A stretch of 64,000 nucleotides of DNA from Escarpia spicata (Eukaryota > Annelida > Polychaeta > Sabellida > Siboglinidae), in NCBI GenBank assembly GCA_963995525.1, contig OZ023206.1, forward strand, positions 47,935,585-47,999,584, read 5' to 3'. The notes beneath the pieces were generated by a model. It searched no databases. It was not told the DNA's origin and was given only the letters and a program-made list of their open reading frames with translations. The first letter of the stretch is position 1; each line of letters opens with the position of its first letter. Made by a program: the position numbers and the translations under genes. Below, in pieces: positions 11,065 through 22,870 of the stretch.

Positions 11065-13503
11065 ATGGGAGGAATCGACACCACACCAAAAACCGATGGG
11101 CATCACACACACGACACAACCGTTGGGCATCACACACATGACAAAACCAATGGACCCAATTTAGACTGGGACACATTTCTACACCTGTTTAAGCGTATTG
11201 CAAAATATTATCACTGGAGTAGTTACCAAAAACTACAGAGGCTAAAGGAATGCTTGCGCGACGAAGCACTTGATTACATCCGGACCCATTCCCGCAAGAC
11301 TTGCAGCGATTATCGAAGGCTCATGAAACGCCTGAAGAGCAAATTTGAAACAAAAGAAGATCCAAGCCTTGTGCGTCGCAATCTCCAAGATATGAAGCAG
11401 GAAGTCGGCGAATGTTTGGAAGACTTCGCTGATCGTGTTCACCATGCCGTCAACAGGAGATATAGAGGGACAGGAAACAAAGACGTAACTAAATATGCCG
11501 CAAAGCTGTTCCTCAAGGGTGTTAGGGAGAACGAAATAGCTTTAGCAGCTTGTGACAAACATCCAAAGTCGATTAGGAAAGCTCTAAAAGATATGAACAA
11601 GATGTATCGAAAGCTTCTCAGACGCTGTACGGAAAAGGAGGAATCGGATCGTGTGATGAAGATGACAAATTTGACAATGGAAGAATACGAGTGTACGCGT
11701 CCATACACATCGTATGAGTATACCTACAACGATCAATCACTAGTCTACACTTATGACGAGAAATCATCCTGCGATGACCATTCCACAAGTGGAATGTATG
11801 GGTCCTCCTCTGCGCTAGGAAATCGTCCATCTAGCACTAGCATCAGTAGTCAAAATGCTGTTCTAGGTAGAAGGCTGTCAATGTCAGCGGGACATGTAGC
11901 GTCCGAAGACGAAACGTTACGCGCCACATATGTTTCACCTCACGCTGTCGGTCGCCATGAAACAACAAGTCCGTTAGAAATTGACAAATGTCAGGAACCA
12001 GTCGGTTCCGGCACTATTAAACACAAGAATTGTGAGCTACATGATCCAGAACTAGTTCACACATACACTCCAGTCGGCGTGAAACGTGAACTAGTCCCAC
12101 AGAAAGACAGCTACCTAGATTGTCTCACGTTACGTCAGGAAAACAGATACACGCCCAAAACAGACAGAGAAAAGATCGAACGCATACGGTCTGTAACTGC
12201 AGTCATCGCTCCAGGCGACTTGACAGAGACGATGACGTCACTCGCTAGAATACATGCAAACCCTGACTCCAACGTAGTCACACACATTGACCCAGGACGA
12301 GACAACATGGGACACACTGGAGCACCGCCTGTGGATGATACAGCTGATATCGCGTCCCACTTCCCGGAACGAATAACGCCAACTGCGGAGGTGTTGCCGG
12401 ACGACGGGGACAGCAAGACAGCCGATACCGGACCGCACAATGACAACTTGAGTATGTCTCGGGCGGACTCAGTTGGTCGCACGATGGAGGCGTGTGTATC
12501 ATCAGCCCAATTCTGGTGTCAACTGGAGGGTGACGAGACTGCATTGACTCGATTGTCGGAGCAGCTCAATGACGCGCCTCTCGGTGAGACAGGTAACAAC
12601 TGGGAGCTGAGAAACAAACCAGAATTCTCGGAAGAAACTGAAGACAATGACAGCGGCGACAACAACAGTGACAATGCGCAAGTTGCTAACGCGGACGAGT
12701 TTCTGCGGGACGACAGGTTGACCCATTTGCCTGTTGAAATGCACGATTACTATGCATCTCAAACGTTTGTCAGGGAGGAGAGTTGGTGTAGTGGTCAGGA
12801 TGACAAATCTAGAAGGGAGAGGAAACGTTGTTGTGACCATATCACTTGTATCACCAGGGTTGACACAGGCACGGGTAATGTGTCCATGGTATATATCGAC
12901 AACGGCGACTTCTCTGTGCAATTGCTACACATGGCGTCCGCCACATTGCCAAATGAAGCGTTGGCATGTCGATTCGACGGAAATGCCGCAAAGATGACTG
13001 ACGTCATTGGCGGGTCAGTGCCTCAGCAAAAAATGGGTACTACTCGGTTGAGAGGTGCCATCAACAGGTGTGAGAGAACGACTGTCGACTGTAGTCTCTA
13101 TGACAAAGAGTCGGATGTTGTCAGGTACAAGGGTACACCATTAAAGCCAGATGAGACGCACGAAGTCCATGTGTCCTCACCCGTATCGCCACACAACTTC
13201 CGGTGCCTACAAACAAGACTTTCAATGATGGAACTTCCCCTACTGACGGACAAAATCGCTAACGATGACAATTGCGGAGCGCTGATTAGCATGCCTTGCG
13301 AAACACAGTTCCCTTATGACGAGAAATGGTGCACGGCAGCGATGGTGACCACGACTGTTGCAAGTAGCAGCAGCGTTGCTGTCTGCTTTGTCGGTTACGA
13401 CAAAATGGAGAATGTACACAGTTCAAGGGTCAGGATGATCCGTCAGTCTTGTTCCACCGAAGGCTGCCCATGCAGGCATTCGTGGAATATGATGATTGAG
13501 TAA
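11065..13503 (+). CDS. gag: Gag-type ORF2 of LTR element
   Basis: From ATG 11065 this gives 812 residues; the frame is open from 10936. The part near 11160-11610 is a Retrotrans_gag-type domain: LDWDTFLHLFKRIAKYYHW, LKECLRDEALDYI, LKSKFETKEDP, GECLEDFADRVHHAV and KLFLKGVRENEIA. This region packages RNA and forms particles in related elements. After it come about 600 residues that are acidic, Ser/Thr-rich and low in structure. They have no CCHC knuckle, no DTG/DSG protease motif and no YxDD. The frame has no internal stop, unlike nearly every other element here, which suggests recent arrival or selection on Gag. A domesticated Gag is the alternative, but the intact LTRs argue for an element. 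Confidence 0.8.
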   Translation: MGGIDTTPKTDGHHTHDTTVGHHTHDKTNGPNLDWDTFLHLFKRIAKYYHWSSYQKLQRLKECLRDEALDYIRTHSRKTCSDYRRLMKRLKSKFETKEDPSLVRRNLQDMKQEVGECLEDFADRVHHAVNRRYRGTGNKDVTKYAAKLFLKGVRENEIALAACDKHPKSIRKALKDMNKMYRKLLRRCTEKEESDRVMKMTNLTMEEYECTRPYTSYEYTYNDQSLVYTYDEKSSCDDHSTSGMYGSSSALGNRPSSTSISSQNAVLGRRLSMSAGHVASEDETLRATYVSPHAVGRHETTSPLEIDKCQEPVGSGTIKHKNCELHDPELVHTYTPVGVKRELVPQKDSYLDCLTLRQENRYTPKTDREKIERIRSVTAVIAPGDLTETMTSLARIHANPDSNVVTHIDPGRDNMGHTGAPPVDDTADIASHFPERITPTAEVLPDDGDSKTADTGPHNDNLSMSRADSVGRTMEACVSSAQFWCQLEGDETALTRLSEQLNDAPLGETGNNWELRNKPEFSEETEDNDSGDNNSDNAQVANADEFLRDDRLTHLPVEMHDYYASQTFVREESWCSGQDDKSRRERKRCCDHITCITRVDTGTGNVSMVYIDNGDFSVQLLHMASATLPNEALACRFDGNAAKMTDVIGGSVPQQKMGTTRLRGAINRCERTTVDCSLYDKESDVVRYKGTPLKPDETHEVHVSSPVSPHNFRCLQTRLSMMELPLLTDKIANDDNCGALISMPCETQFPYDEKWCTAAMVTTTVASSSSVAVCFVGYDKMENVHSSRVRMIRQSCSTEGCPCRHSWNMMIE

Positions 13504-13564
13504 TTCCTGTTCAACTAGCCGTAGGATATTCTGACACGCATACACACACACACGCACAAACACA

Positions 13565-13800
13565 ATCTAGTAGCCAAGGACGCTTGTCGGTGTCCGGGTT
13601 CTAGAACATACATATTTTCGTGTATATATACTCACGTAGTATGCGAAGCCTGAGGCACTCGTCGGTGCTCGAGACGTACTCGTAGTATATGGGACGTACT
13701 CGCGTAGTATATGATGCCTGAGGCACTTGTCGGTGCCCGGGACGTACTCACGTAGTACATGATGCCTGAGACACCTGTCGGTGTCCGGGGTCTAGGGTCT
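13565..13800 (+). repeat. Tandem repeats downstream of Gag ORF
   Basis: At least three or four imperfect units carry TGCCTGAGGCACTYGTCGGTG, GACGTACTC and CGTAGTATATGA. They lie between the ORF2 stop and the 3' LTR. The GCCTGAGGC core is a perfect inverted motif in several units. Confidence 0.8.
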
Positions 13801-14181
13801 ACATATAATTTGTGTATAGATTCTTATAATGATTGGGAGCGAAGTTTCATTTTCAATAAGTTCGTTTTGCTTTATTATACAAATGTTAAAATAATGGTGG
13901 TTGGGTTTAATAAAATGTATTTATAATGAAATACCCTAAATAGATAAATATTACGTCGGTGTTTGGGTTTAGTTAAAGTGATAATATGGAAATACCCTTT
14001 AAAAATATATTTAAGATAATTATCAAGCTATATTTGTTTAATTGTCACAATGAGTGAATTGTCTTTGTGTAGGGTGTATGTACGGTCTTGGGTAATAATC
14101 AAATGTTTTGATTATAATTACTCGATAATTACATAATATGACGGATATATTTCCTGCAATACATCCCGTTCCTTTTATGAT

Positions 14182-14190
14182 GGGGAGGAA
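14182..14190 (+). promoter_or_regulatory. Polypurine tract
   Basis: GGGGAGGAA lies directly before the 3' LTR, the expected place for the plus-strand DNA primer. Confidence 0.7.
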
Positions 14191-14416
14191 TGTAGTGCGG
14201 AGCAGCACTGTAATTAGGTCACACCCAAGATAAGTACGCACAACCGCATTACACCCTAACAATACCCCCCCCACACATACACCCTATAAATACCCGTGGT
14301 ACACAATAGCCAGGAGTCCGTATTGCCGCCGCCGCCGTGAAGCACAGCCCCTCCGCCTTCGGCCTCCGCTGCGGGCTACACCATTGTGCCTGCCCAAGTA
14401 AGTGCCGCGCACAATA
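14191..14416 (+). repeat. 3' LTR
   Basis: It starts TGTAGTGCGGAGCAGCACTG and ends GCGCACAATA. It matches the 5' LTR apart from substitutions and the ~26-bp indel, so the element is not brand new or the LTRs come from different copies. Confidence 0.88.
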
Positions 14417-15210
14417 CTAGTATATTATAATTATTAGAACCTCGATTATGTGGACACTTTTGGTCCCCCAATGAATGTATCCGGAGTAACGAGTTTTGGT
14501 ATAAGCTATTTGTCGAGCTGGTTGGACGAAAGAGTGCCAGTGTATTCCTGGCTTAACATGCACATGAATAATGTAATCAGTGAGAGCACAATCAATGATC
14601 CATGTCCGCCCAAACGCAAGCAACAATTCAATGAGCTGAACTCATCCACAACCAACTTGCAGAATGGTTTCAAGCATGGCGCAACCATCCCATGCCCTTC
14701 CATGAACGATAACAAGTCTAAAAAGCCAAGCCTGTCCGCGAGTGAGCAACAACAGACCAATGACCCAAGTCCACCTACAAGCGAGCAACGGTCCAATAAC
14801 CAAAGCCTGTCCACTACCTAGCAACAATCAAGTGATCCATGTCCACCCACAAGCTGCAGACTGAGTGGTTTCGAATGTGTCGCATCCAAAGCAGATGTAC
14901 GTTGTTTCTTCCAAGCCGTTGTTATTTGTCAAGATATCGATATACAGCGTGCAGAAATATACAACAATGGCAATTTAAAGGACCTGCGAATGAGAATACG
15001 AGAAATGACTTCCGGTGACGCAACATGATTGCACATATGCTACAGAACTTTGGCATTTATGAAAACATTGATGAGAGGACGGTAAACGCAGAACTACCTC
15101 AGAGACTGTGTTACGCGACTATCGAGGACAGAATCGCATCGATGGGGAATCCCAGTGAGATTGTTGGGAGACACGCTGTCTACGAAGATCAGTGCCTGTC
15201 TGCGTTGTAG
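14417..15210 (+). repeat. Dispersed repeat joined to shared block
   Basis: 14416-14590 is another copy of the CTAGTATATT repeat. From 14590 (CCATGTCCGCC) the sequence matches 52697-53265 in copy B. A frame rich in Ser, Asn, Gln and Pro (PTSEQRSNNQSLST) is shared, then broken, and continues into a second conserved frame (RTVNAELPQRLCYATIEDRIASM at about 15075-15145; 53130-53205 in B). It looks like a decayed repetitive-protein gene or transposon tail. I do not recognise it. Confidence 0.6.
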
Positions 15211-15692
15211 AGAGTGTACTTGAATTTGGGACTGAATTTCAGGAGTCTGGTGCAATCACCTAGGCTAGCGCTGGCCCTAAAATCGGATTAGCCTAATTGG
15301 CTGAAGGTTCCAATTTTCTTTAACCAATTTTGATTAAAATGAAGATACTCTGAACGGCCAAGAAACATCTCGTAGCGCTGGCGGTGGCGCAGTTGGTGGA
15401 GCGGTAAGCGCCGGTGTGTTAACATTGCATATTAGATCGGCCAAAACATTATCATTGTCTGTTTCGTTTCCAGTGCACTCAGTGTTCCGCTGTTTACATT
15501 TGCCGTGTTGCGGCATGTCATCCACAGTCAGCGACTAATATATATATATTTAGTTTCAGCACTATGTGGATTCACAACTGCAACTCGTTCTTGAACAGTT
15601 TCTTGTATCTCATTCTCTACCGCTCGACGTCCATGTTCACGGAGATGCGATATTTGTTTGAGTATAAACTAAAACAACACGAATAACACAGT
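15211..15692. mobile_element. Insertion private to copy A, unclassified
   Basis: Copy B passes directly from the GCGTTG block (53258) to TACGTCATATCCGG (53272), while copy A has ~480 extra bases. They contain GGTGGCGCAGTTGGTGGAGCGGTAAGCG (15383-15410), which resembles a tRNA-type box A, so a SINE origin is possible. No target-site duplication is clear. Confidence 0.5.
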
Positions 15693-15827
15693 AAGTCATT
15701 TACGTCATATCCGGTAAAAATCTTCTACAGCGTTTCGTTAGTATGAAGCACTGATGTGTATATACGTGGATGGGAAGCGCCGGTGATTACGTGAAGGCAT
15801 TGTCCGCCATCTTGCTTTCCCCAAAGA

Positions 15828-16197
15828 CCGGGATACACTGGCACTTTTCGCACGATCCGACCAGACCAGACCAGACCAGACTAAACCAAATCAGACCACA
15901 CCAGACCCAGCCCGACTGCAGTGTACGCAATATAGGTATGACACCGGCTGCGCTTTACTCGAAGATGGCGTGACGTCATAATCACGTAAACTTGAAAACG
16001 TCGTGGCTACTCGGAATCAATATGACGTATTCGAAAGTGTTCAAGTTTTCGTGAATCTTATGGCGTCACGTCGGCATAGAGTATAGCGCAGTCGGTGTCA
16101 GTCGGTGTAGTGGATACAGTGCAGTCGGATGGAGTCTGGTGTGGTCTGGTGTGGTGTAATCTGGTCGAATAGAACGAAACATGTCAGTCTATCCCGG
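15828..16197. mobile_element. Foldback (MITE-like) palindrome with GACCA array
   Basis: The left edge CCGGGATACACTG mirrors the right edge CAGTCTATCCCGG. Inside the edges lie a GACCA array on the left and its complement (TGGTC/GGTGTGGTCTGG) on the right, then GACTGCAGTGTA against TACAGTGCAGTC, then GACACCGGCTGCGCTTTACTC against GAGTATAGCGCAGTCGGTGTC. The centre is GCGTGACGTCATAATCACG against its partner GCGTCACG. Arms are about 180 bases. No ORF. A homologous copy is at 53385-53729. Confidence 0.85.
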
Positions 16198-16202
16198 TAT
16201 TA

Positions 16203-17190
16203 AGGCACGCAGACGGCAATAGAGTCAGTGGACCATTTACGCACAGTGTTTGTGACGCATGCACGTGTAGGTCATGCTTCATGTATAACGTAACACAAAT
16301 GTAAAAAGTCGATCACTGACTTGGACGCTTGGAATACTTTTGACGCGAACGGGCAGGTATTGCGAAGAATGCTGCGTAAAGGCCGGCGTGCGAGTTTGCT
16401 TTCTGTACCCGGTAGATCAATGTCCACGCCCACACACAATTAAAATTGGTCGACAGCGAGGGGCTTGTTCGCGAGCGAGGAATAAAACATTTCCTTCTAC
16501 TTCTACGTGGTTGATCGGCATAGTCCATCAGTCTGGACTTTGACGCCGATGGGTGTATGTGTGTGTGCGTGCGTGCGTGCGTGTGTGCATGCGTGCGCGT
16601 GTGTATACAACTGTGCTGTGTCCCGCGGCGGCGAGGTTGCTTGTTGCAAGAAACTACAGCCGATATCGTTTCTGGTATGTTTATAAACTGCAATGCAGTC
16701 TACATACCAATGCATACACAATTAATCGTAGACGGGCGCTAAACGCATACGCAACCCTAAACATAACAAATTATAACGCGCTGCCATAGGTATGTACTGC
16801 ATAAAATATACTGCTAAGAGGGAGCATGTTCCAGATAGTTGGTTCGGCAACAGAAAATGCCCTAGTTTTAACATTAGTATTAACTCCAGGGAAACAAATC
16901 GTGCGTGCTAACGTTTTATGCCGTTTTAGCAAACACCTGCATTTTTTTCCATAAGATATCTATGTTCTAAATCTTTAATATCTCATCCGTAATTTGCATA
17001 AACAAACTGTTAAAAATGTTGTTTTGAATGAAATGATTACGACAATAGACCGATCGAATCCAAATGTCGTAAAATATGCTTGCGTCAAATACCGTCCGTC
17101 TTATCTGCACGGTATAAAAGTGCTATATTACTGTGGTCAGAACGTGTTACCTTATTCAGTACGAGACCAGACAGATGCTAAGATAGGTCA
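16203..17190. other. Gene-free stretch private to copy A
   Basis: No gene recognised. A GT/GC microsatellite lies at about 16553-16603. This stretch replaces the Penelope-like material that copy B carries at the matching place. Confidence 0.6.
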
Positions 17191-17692
17191 AGAGCGTTAG
17201 AACACGAAATTTCAGTATCACTATAAGCAAAGTTTGTTTTGTACTTAATCACATAAATTTTCCTTTCATCACAACTATTTTACCGACTTGACTTTTGAGT
17301 TTATTTCAACATCGCCATCCGAAGAATGAGTATTTTTTGCTAGTGTCACTAATGAGAGAAACTGTGTCTAAGCCGCAGGAGGATAAAGTGTTGATGACTG
17401 ATTTAACTAACGTTTCTTTCGGTTATTTCCAAACGTCATAATAACTATCAAATAAGTACAGAAATGTTACACAGAGACCATAGTATTTTTTTTTTTATAG
17501 CATGTGGCTAACGTGTGACATTATATTATTAGTGTTATATATACATGAACGCCTGCACACGCGCGCACACTAATACATGCTCATTTCGTGTTCCCCTTGC
17601 TGTTGAACTGATTGACAGGTAGTTTCGCTCCTCGCTCGCTCGCTGTCGTTCAATTGCCATCGCTCTACCACGTACGGAAAGCAAACTCGCGG

Positions 17693-17965
17693 CCGGGATA
17701 CACTGGCATTTTTCGCCGGAACTGACCAGACTAGACCAAACCAAACCACGTCGGACCACATCAGACCACGTCAGACTGCAGTGTATCCACTACACCGACC
17801 GGCACCGAATGTGTCATATTTGAATCCGGCGTGACGTCATACTCACATAAGTTACTGCGCCACTGCACCAGTACGCCACTGCGACACTGCGCCAAGGCGC
17901 CAATGCGCCACCGCGCCACCGCGCCACCGCGCCACCGCGATACGGCGCCACCGCACCACTGCGCT
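17693..17965. repeat. Half foldback element plus GCGCCACC array
   Basis: 17693-17845 starts CCGGGATACACTGGCA and has the GACCA-type array, GACTGCAGTGTATCC and GGCGTGACGTCATACTCAC, so it is one arm of the foldback family at 15828-16197. It runs into a diverged 8-bp tandem array (GCGCCACC / ACTGCGCC) at 17855-17965. Copy B has the counterpart at 56930-57118. Confidence 0.8.
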
Positions 17966-18835
17966 CCACATATCTGGCAGTGTAGACAACATACCGGTAT
18001 ATAAAACAATGATCCACAAGACAACAAGTGTCTGACAGTAACAACATTCTTTTCCAGATATACTGGAGAGCAGAAAATGTTCCACTGCTACATTTTGATG
18101 TATGCCTCAAAATAACATTTGCATATTTATATTCATAAACATAAGTAAACACACACACTGACAACAATCCCTTTTTATATTACAATTAAAATGCTATGTT
18201 ATTATGGTACATTTATATACCTTATTAATTTGTAGATTATTTATTTACTGTATTGTTTCTCAGATGTCATGTCGTTAATGCACATACTGTTGTGTTCTAT
18301 TTTTGGCGGAGATAGATCGTAGACATTGGTGGTGCAGAAAAGTTGGTAAACAAGTGGAATTACTTATTGATAAGTATTATTCTTGCCTTAATACCATTCA
18401 TAAAGTTTCAGTAAACATATATTGAATAGCAGTTGATAGGGTAACTTAGCCTTCGATAAGTTGTAAACAAGATTTAACCAACCTGATTATGTGGTAAAAT
18501 AGGAGATAAAGTAACAACCATCAAACTACGTACATGAGATAATATCTGTGTAAACCAGTACTTGGTATATATTTTGATTAGGTAGCATTGTTATTAAAAT
18601 TAAAATTAAGCAAAGGTGATAGTCGGGCGGCGTAACCTTAATAAATAAAGCAGCCTAACGTAACGTAATTGATTGAATTTAAATTTGGTTACTACCGGTA
18701 ATGTTTGCGTTCGTGATAGGATAAATAGTCGGCTGTGTAATTGAAATCTATAACATCAAGTGGGCTGTAGTACATAGGAAATAGTCTTTATAAAGACTAA
18801 GTTAGTTAAGTTATTAAATAAATTCTGATAGGGAT

Positions 18836-20050
18836 ATGGCGCCTTGCAAGCGGCAAGTCAAGGCAAAGCGACACTTGGTGTGCGATCACTGCCACAGCTG
18901 GGTAGATTTTGCATTGTCCGGCTGTGGGAAAGTCATGGGCAGAAACCATGGAGGAAGGATTCACCTTTCAGTGCATTGGGTGTTGGAAGGTGGAGTGTCT
19001 GCAGAAGAAGATAGTTGGTTTACAGATATTGTGAATGGAATGGAGATGGGAATTAGCAAAGAGACAGGTCGAATGGAGAGAGACGACAGTTAGAGAGGTG
19101 AGAATACCGCAAGACTGAATGAGAATAGCAGTGGCAAGAAAACTTAGGAAAGGAGATTGAGAGGAGGGAAGGTGATTGGAGTGGAAGAAATTGGAAAATC
19201 GACGACAGAAAACGTGACAAGCGTGAAGGTAATAGGGGAAAAGTGACCTTAGAGAAGAAGGGAGGGAAGATGGAACGGGAGAGGAGAGAAGAAAATGAGA
19301 TGGGAGGAAAGATGATGGGACGAAAGGAAGTGAGAACAAATGTGCTAGAAGAGAACTCGATAAAAGGGACGCTGACAGGAGGAATGGTGACAAGAGAAAA
19401 AGCGACAGGAAAGAATGGATCGGAAGAGAATGTGACAGAAGAGAAAACGACAGGGGGAAAAGACAACAACCAGACAGATGCAAACAGAAGAAGGAGCTAC
19501 TCTAAGGCAGTGATTGAGGGGACAATTAGGAAAGAGAGGGTGTTTATGGGCGATTCCATTATGAGAAAGACGGAAAAGAGAGTGAGCGAGGGGAAGGACG
19601 TCGTTGTTTGTCTACCGGAGGCTAGGATTGAACATGTGACTGACATGGTAGAGAAGGTATTGGAACATGGCAAGGGAGGGTCTATACTGGTACATGTAGG
19701 AACAAATAAAACAGACAGGGAGGGAGCAACTGGGATAGTACAGAAGTATAGACAGTTAGTGAGGAAGCTAAAGAAGACAAGAGTTGAACAGATTATTCTG
19801 TCAGGAATTTTACCAGTAATGGGAGGAAGGGGGGGCAACGTATAGAAACTGCAAGAGGATGGCGATCAACGCAATAGTTGAGCAGATGTGTGAAGAAGAG
19901 CGAGTGGGATTCATAGATTTATTGGGATACTTTTTTGGGAGGGAAGATATGTATACGAGAGATGGCGTCCATCTTAGTGGAAAGGGGCAGCAGTTTTGTC
20001 AAATAACCTGCTGCGCTCTGTTGACAGTGGGACAGTTTGCGTTTATTTAA
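18836..20050 (+). pseudogene. LINE ORF1: PHD-like finger and SGNH esterase
   Basis: The frame at 18836-19093 has a PHD-like zinc-finger start (CDHCHSWVDFALSGCG). The frame at 19243-19845 has a charged linker and then the esterase blocks RVFMGDSIMRKTE (GDS nucleophile box) and LVHVGTNKTDREG. The frame at 19859-20050 has YTRDGVHLSGKG with the D..H catalytic end. This PHD plus esterase order is known from ORF1 of CR1-group LINEs, where it is thought to bind nucleic acid or membranes. Frameshifts near 19100-19240 and 19845 split it. Confidence 0.8.
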
Positions 20051-20159
20051 ACTAGATTCGCAGAGGGAATTCACAGAAAAGCCTGAAACTGGAGGAATAG
20101 ATAAAGACAGCACAAATAAACAGCAACGAACAGTCTGGAAAACTCTTATGAAGCTGGAT

Positions 20160-22870
20160 ATAAATGTGTTTGTTTAAAAGCAAGGAGTGTAGTAAACAAA
20201 GAAATGAACTAAACATTGTGGTAGAAGATATTGACCCTCACATAATAGGTATAACCGAATTATGAACCACCACCGATATATCAGATGCCGAATTGGGACT
20301 AACAGGATATGCAATGTTTAAGAAAGATAGAATAGGAAGAAAGGGAGGAGGAGTTATTTTATATATAAAAGAATCTATCCAGGCTTATGAAATAAAATTA
20401 GAAAGAGAAGGAGATTGCGATGAAGCTGTTTGGGGTAACATAGTTACAAGAAACTTAACGTTAATAGTTAGGTTAGTTTATCGAAGTCCAAACATAAGCA
20501 TAGAAGAGAATGAAAAAATACAAAACGCTATAAGGGAAGTAAGCAAACGGGACTGTATTACTATGGGGGATTTTAACCTCGGGCATATACAATGCAAATC
20601 TTTACAGAGTATGGGGGTGAGGACCACAATTTTTTAGTTTTAGTTCAATATACTTTCCTTTCTCAACATGTGCTAGAACCAACCAGGGATGAGAATGTGT
20701 TAGACATACTTTTGTCCTCACAGAATGAATTAGTTGACAATATCAATGTATGTGAGCCACTGGGGAGTAGTGATCACAACCAGATACATTTACCATAAAC
20801 ATAAAATCAGACAGGAATAGCAAAAAGCAGTATAGGAGAAATGTCCACAAAGGAAGGTATTAAGATATCAGGAAATATTTAGCAAAGATAGAATGGAATA
20901 ACACACTGACAAATAAGATAGCAACAGAATGCTGGAATATATTAAAGAGTGAGTGCATAGTCGATAAACAAGGGAAACGGTCCAAAAAGAAACACTTATC
21001 GAAAGAAGCCATTAGAAAAATTAAATATATACAAAAGATGTGGAAGTCATATAGATGTACTGGAAATGATGAAGACTACAACAGTTATAAAGAAGCACTT
21101 AACCAAGCTACAGCTGAATTTAGAAATTCAAAGAAAAGCTACGAACAACAATTAGCTAGTATTATAAAACATGAACAGCAAGTGTGTTTATGCGTATGTT
21201 CGAAGCAAACAGAAAGTTCAAGATAAGGTCGGTCCTCTAGAAGATAGTGCTGGAAATATAATATCAGAGGGATTCTTAATGGCAGAAGACCTGAATGAGT
21301 ACTTTAGTTCTGTGTTTACCAGAGAAGATATTAGTTCACTGCCAGTACCAGAGTCTAAGTTCAAGGGGCAGATTCCGACTATTGAGGACAATTAATTGTA
21401 ACCCCGGAAATGGTAGCTAAGAAAATAAGGGATCTGAAGGATAATAAATCACCTGGAGTGGATGGGATTCCGTCCAAACTACTATAATAAATTGTAGAAC
21501 AAATTAGCGTACCGCTTGCAACAGTTTTAAATTAGTCATTAGAAGAGGGAGTGGTTCCTTTAGAATGGAAAAAGACAAACAATATACCATTATTTAAAAA
21601 AGGTCCTAGAAACAAGTCAGATAACTATAGACCAGTGAGTTTAACATCGGTGATTTGCAAATTGTTAGAAAGACTAACGATCATGTGGTGGATTTTCTTG
21701 TTAAACATAACTTGATTAACCCATCTCAACATGTTTTTTTTAAAGCGAGGTCATGTTTAACAAATATGTTATGTTTTTTGGAAGACATCACTAAGTTGGT
21801 AGATGAGGGATCACCAGTAGGTATCGTCTGCTTAGATTTTCAAAAAGCTTTCGACAAAGTACTACATTTAAGATTACTGCTTAAACTAAAGGCCCATGGC
21901 ATAGGAAATGGTATAATAAAGTGGATAGAAAAATTGCTGATTGACAGAAAACAACGTGTAGTAGTTGATGGGGAGGCTTTAAACTGGAAATCGGTATTGA
22001 GTGGGGTACCACAGGGATCAGTACTAGGACCTATATTATTCTTAATATATATCAACGGTTTGGATGATAAAATAACAAGCAAGCTATTGAAATTTTGTGA
22101 TGATACCAAAGTGTTTAGAAGGATGTTGGAGATAGACAACATTTACAAGATGATCTTGACAAGTAGATGAAATGGTCTGAAAAGTGGCAAATGCTGTTCA
22201 ACTTTGGGAAATGTAAATGTCTCCACGCAGGACATGGGAACGAAGAGGTAGAATATACAATGGGGGGTACTGTACTAATGTAAAAGAAAAGGACTTAGGG
22301 TTAACCATTATTGCTGATATGAAGGTTTCAGAGCAGTGCGGAATTCCAGCTTCAAAGGGAAATCAAATCATTGGATTAATTAGGCGAAACATAACGTATA
22401 AGGAAAAAGAGCTAATAATACCGCTGTACAAAACAATAGTTAGGCCTCATTTAGAATATTGTATTCAAGCTTGGAGGCCATCTCGCAGGAAGGACATAGA
22501 TATGCTAGAAAGAGTGCAGAGGAGAGCAACTAAAATGATACCGAAACTGAGTGATCTTTGCTACGAAATTCGCCTAAAAGAATGTGGTTTAACAACTAGA
22601 GACCAGGAGATTGAGAGGAGATCGTATAGAAGTGTTTAAAATAATGAATGGTTATGAAAATATTGATATAAATATTTTTTTCTCAGTTAAGAAAGATAGA
22701 AGGACTTGAGGACATGAAGTTACATTAGCAAAGGAGCAGTGTAGATTAGATTTAAGAACATTCTTATTTTCTCAAAGGAGTGTGAATGAATGGAACTGAT
22801 TATCTGCTGATTGTGTGGGTGCTAGTAGCGTGAATATGTAAAAAAATGTAATCGACACATACCTCAGAAG
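20160..22870 (+). pseudogene. LINE ORF2: endonuclease and RT, broken
   Basis: Endonuclease pieces: GRKGGGVILYIKESI (about 20335), TLIVRLVYRSPN, MGDFNLGHIQ (20563) and PLGSSDHNQIHLP (20759-20798). RT pieces: NKSPGVDGIP (about 21448), LDFQKAFDKV (21832), LSGVPQGSVLGPILFLIYING (about 21996) and a catalytic box altered to KFCDDTKVFR (about 22092), where the homologous copy has FADD. The C-terminal part ERVQRRATKMIPKL is at about 22510. At least six frame breaks occur. The altered FCDD box would itself be unusual. Confidence 0.88.

Larger units (their letters stand above)
9390..14416 (+). mobile_element. LTR retrotransposon without pol
   Basis: Two similar terminal repeats beginning TGTAGTGCGGAGC (9390-9641 and 14191-14416) enclose about 4.5 kb. 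A primer-binding-site-like TTGGCGCTGCGAGCAGGG follows the 5' LTR, and the polypurine tract GGGGAGGAA abuts the 3' LTR. The interior holds two ORFs, the second with a retrotransposon Gag domain. I find no protease, reverse transcriptase, RNase H or integrase motif anywhere in it. It is therefore a non-autonomous, Gag-only element, probably of the Ty3/Gypsy type. The flanks (GGAGG before, CTAGT after) do not form a target-site duplication. The element is absent from copy B. Confidence 0.85.

Noticed and set aside
10731..12997. Minus-strand and alternate-frame ORFs in the LTR element
   Set aside because: Shadows of the long Gag-type ORF2, which has the clear domain signature.
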